Below are positions 63,303 through 64,000 of a stretch of 64,000 nt of DNA, one piece after another; the first letter of the stretch is position 1; the number at the start of each line of letters is the position of its first letter. Under the pieces are notes generated by a model. That model was not told the origin of the DNA. It did no database searches and saw only the letters and a program-made list of their open reading frames with translations. The translations under genes and the position numbers were made by a program. The stretch comes from Ensifer sp. IC4062 (lineage in GTDB: Bacteria > Pseudomonadota > Alphaproteobacteria > Rhizobiales > Rhizobiaceae). The DNA lies in NCBI RefSeq assembly GCF_020193575.1, contig NZ_JADYVD010000029.1, forward strand, positions 1-64,000. Direction: 5' to 3'.

Positions 63303-63334
63303 TTAACCAGGTCCATATCCGGTTCGTTAACCAT
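63303..63334 (+). promoter_or_regulatory. Two TTAACCA repeats upstream of cpaB
   Basis: TTAACCAG (63303-63310) and TTAACCAT (63327-63334), with GGTTCGTTAACC context in the second, 24 bp apart. TTAACCAT resembles the CtrA half-site. They lie 60-91 bases before the cpaB start. Confidence 0.45.
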
Positions 63335-63393
63335 AATTACACCAATTCCTGATCAATCTGGCCGAGGGGCATTCTCGGGGCTTGGGGACGATC

Positions 63394-64000
63394 ATGAAAC
63401 CGGTGCGCATTATCATTCTGGCGGTGGCCGTGATTTCGGCTGCCATGGCCGGGCTGCTCGCGATGAAGCTGACCCGTGGCCCCGCACCGCAAATCGCCGA
63501 ACCGGTCATCGAACATGCGCCGACGGTCAATGTACTTGTCGCCAGCAAGAGCCTGCCGGTCGGTTCGCGCCTCGGAGCTGACTCGATCCATTGGATGGCC
63601 TGGCCAAAAGACGGCATCGTCGAAGGACTGATTACCGAGGAAAACCGTCCGCGTGCGGTCGACGATCTTTCAGGCGCCGTCGTGCGTCTGCCGATCTTCA
63701 GCGGCGAGCCGGTACGCCAGGAAAAAATCGCCGATTCCTCGAGCCGGATCATGTCGTCGCTGCTTCCCGCGGGAAAGCGGGCCGTCGCAACAGAAATCAC
63801 CGTTGCTACCGGCGCGGGCGGCTTCATCCTGCCGAACGACCGCGTCGACGTCATCATGGTGCGGAAGTCCGAGAATGACGGCATCTATCTGACCGAGACC
63901 GTGCTTAGCAACGTCCGGGTGCTGGCGATCGATCAGCAGGTCGAAGAGAAGGACGACGGTTCGAAATCGGTGGTCGGTACGACCGCGACGCTGGAGCTGA
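63394..64000 (+). CDS. cpaB: Tad pilus assembly protein CpaB (partial, runs off the window)
   Basis: 202 residues of an open frame from ATG 63394 to the window end with no stop. The N-terminal membrane anchor is VRIIILAVAVISAAMAGLLA. It is followed by the SAF/flagellar-P-ring-like domain (NVLVASKSLPVGSRLGADSI and RAVDDLSGAVVRLPIFSGEP). KRAVATEITVATGAGGFILP continues the family. The remaining cpaC-F genes probably follow beyond the window. Confidence 0.9.
   Translation, partial: MKPVRIIILAVAVISAAMAGLLAMKLTRGPAPQIAEPVIEHAPTVNVLVASKSLPVGSRLGADSIHWMAWPKDGIVEGLITEENRPRAVDDLSGAVVRLPIFSGEPVRQEKIADSSSRIMSSLLPAGKRAVATEITVATGAGGFILPNDRVDVIMVRKSENDGIYLTETVLSNVRVLAIDQQVEEKDDGSKSVVGTTATLEL

Overview
The window is high-GC, densely coded DNA. 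It most resembles a Sinorhizobium/Ensifer-type alphaproteobacterium (Rhizobiaceae). Reasons: an initiator tRNA with the A29:U41 variant, Tad/Cpa Flp pilus genes with CtrA-like boxes, rhizobial-type intergenic repeats (TTTGAATTGCTGCATG class), an exopolysaccharide-type cluster, and a xoxF-xoxG-xoxJ-gfa block. The species call is inference from gene content, not a database match.

Layout. (1) 0-2.9 kb: initiator tRNA with terminator, a two-gene lipoprotein/hydrolase that looks like a split DUF900 protein, an intergenic repeat and a histidine-kinase scrap. (2) 2.9-9.1 kb: a 2083-residue kinase-like/ATPase/GAF/PAS/histidine kinase whose Ser/Thr-kinase domain lacks catalytic residues. (3) 9.1-13.5 kb: decayed accessory DNA with two TetR regulators (each near repeated operator-like sequences), a cupin, a secreted small protein, and a PAS-histidine kinase pseudogene. 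(4) 13.5-27.5 kb: a PQQ/lanthanide methanol-oxidation locus with two complete ABC systems, several small exported proteins, lanthanide-type XoxF, its cytochrome XoxG, XoxJ, a formaldehyde-glutathione enzyme and an O6-alkylguanine repair protein. (5) 28-47.7 kb: a polysaccharide or glycoconjugate cluster. It opens with an AsnB-like amidotransferase, an acyl carrier protein, an AMP-ligase and a NadE-like enzyme. It continues with two paralogous GNAT-like proteins around a flippase, then a Wzz-like protein, a Wzy-like polymerase, a deacetylase, three glycosyltransferases, a VanZ protein and an exported glycosidase. (6) 47.8-50.1 kb: a Zn/Cd/Pb P-type ATPase behind a MerR-type promoter. (7) 50.3-60 kb: nucleoside uptake and salvage (ABC importer, cdd, punA-like, deoA, upp, add, deoB). 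(8) 60.2-64 kb: Tad pilus genes (two TadE/F-like proteins, a CpaC-N-domain protein, two tandem pilins, cpaA, partial cpaB).

How the parts work together. Region 4 should oxidise methanol or other small alcohols in the periplasm and detoxify the aldehyde. One of its ABC systems has the composition of a lanthanide-utilisation transporter; the other has an unknown substrate. Region 5 should assemble, modify, flip and polymerise a surface glycan. It has no initiating phosphoglycosyl transferase or outer-membrane exporter in view, so it depends on parts elsewhere or makes something unusual. Region 7 imports nucleosides and funnels them to bases plus ribose/deoxyribose-5-phosphate.

The best candidates for undescribed biology are the AsnB/ACP/ligase/NadE/GNAT cassette and the second ABC system inside the XoxF locus. 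All functional calls come from reading the sequence and known family signatures. No searches were run.
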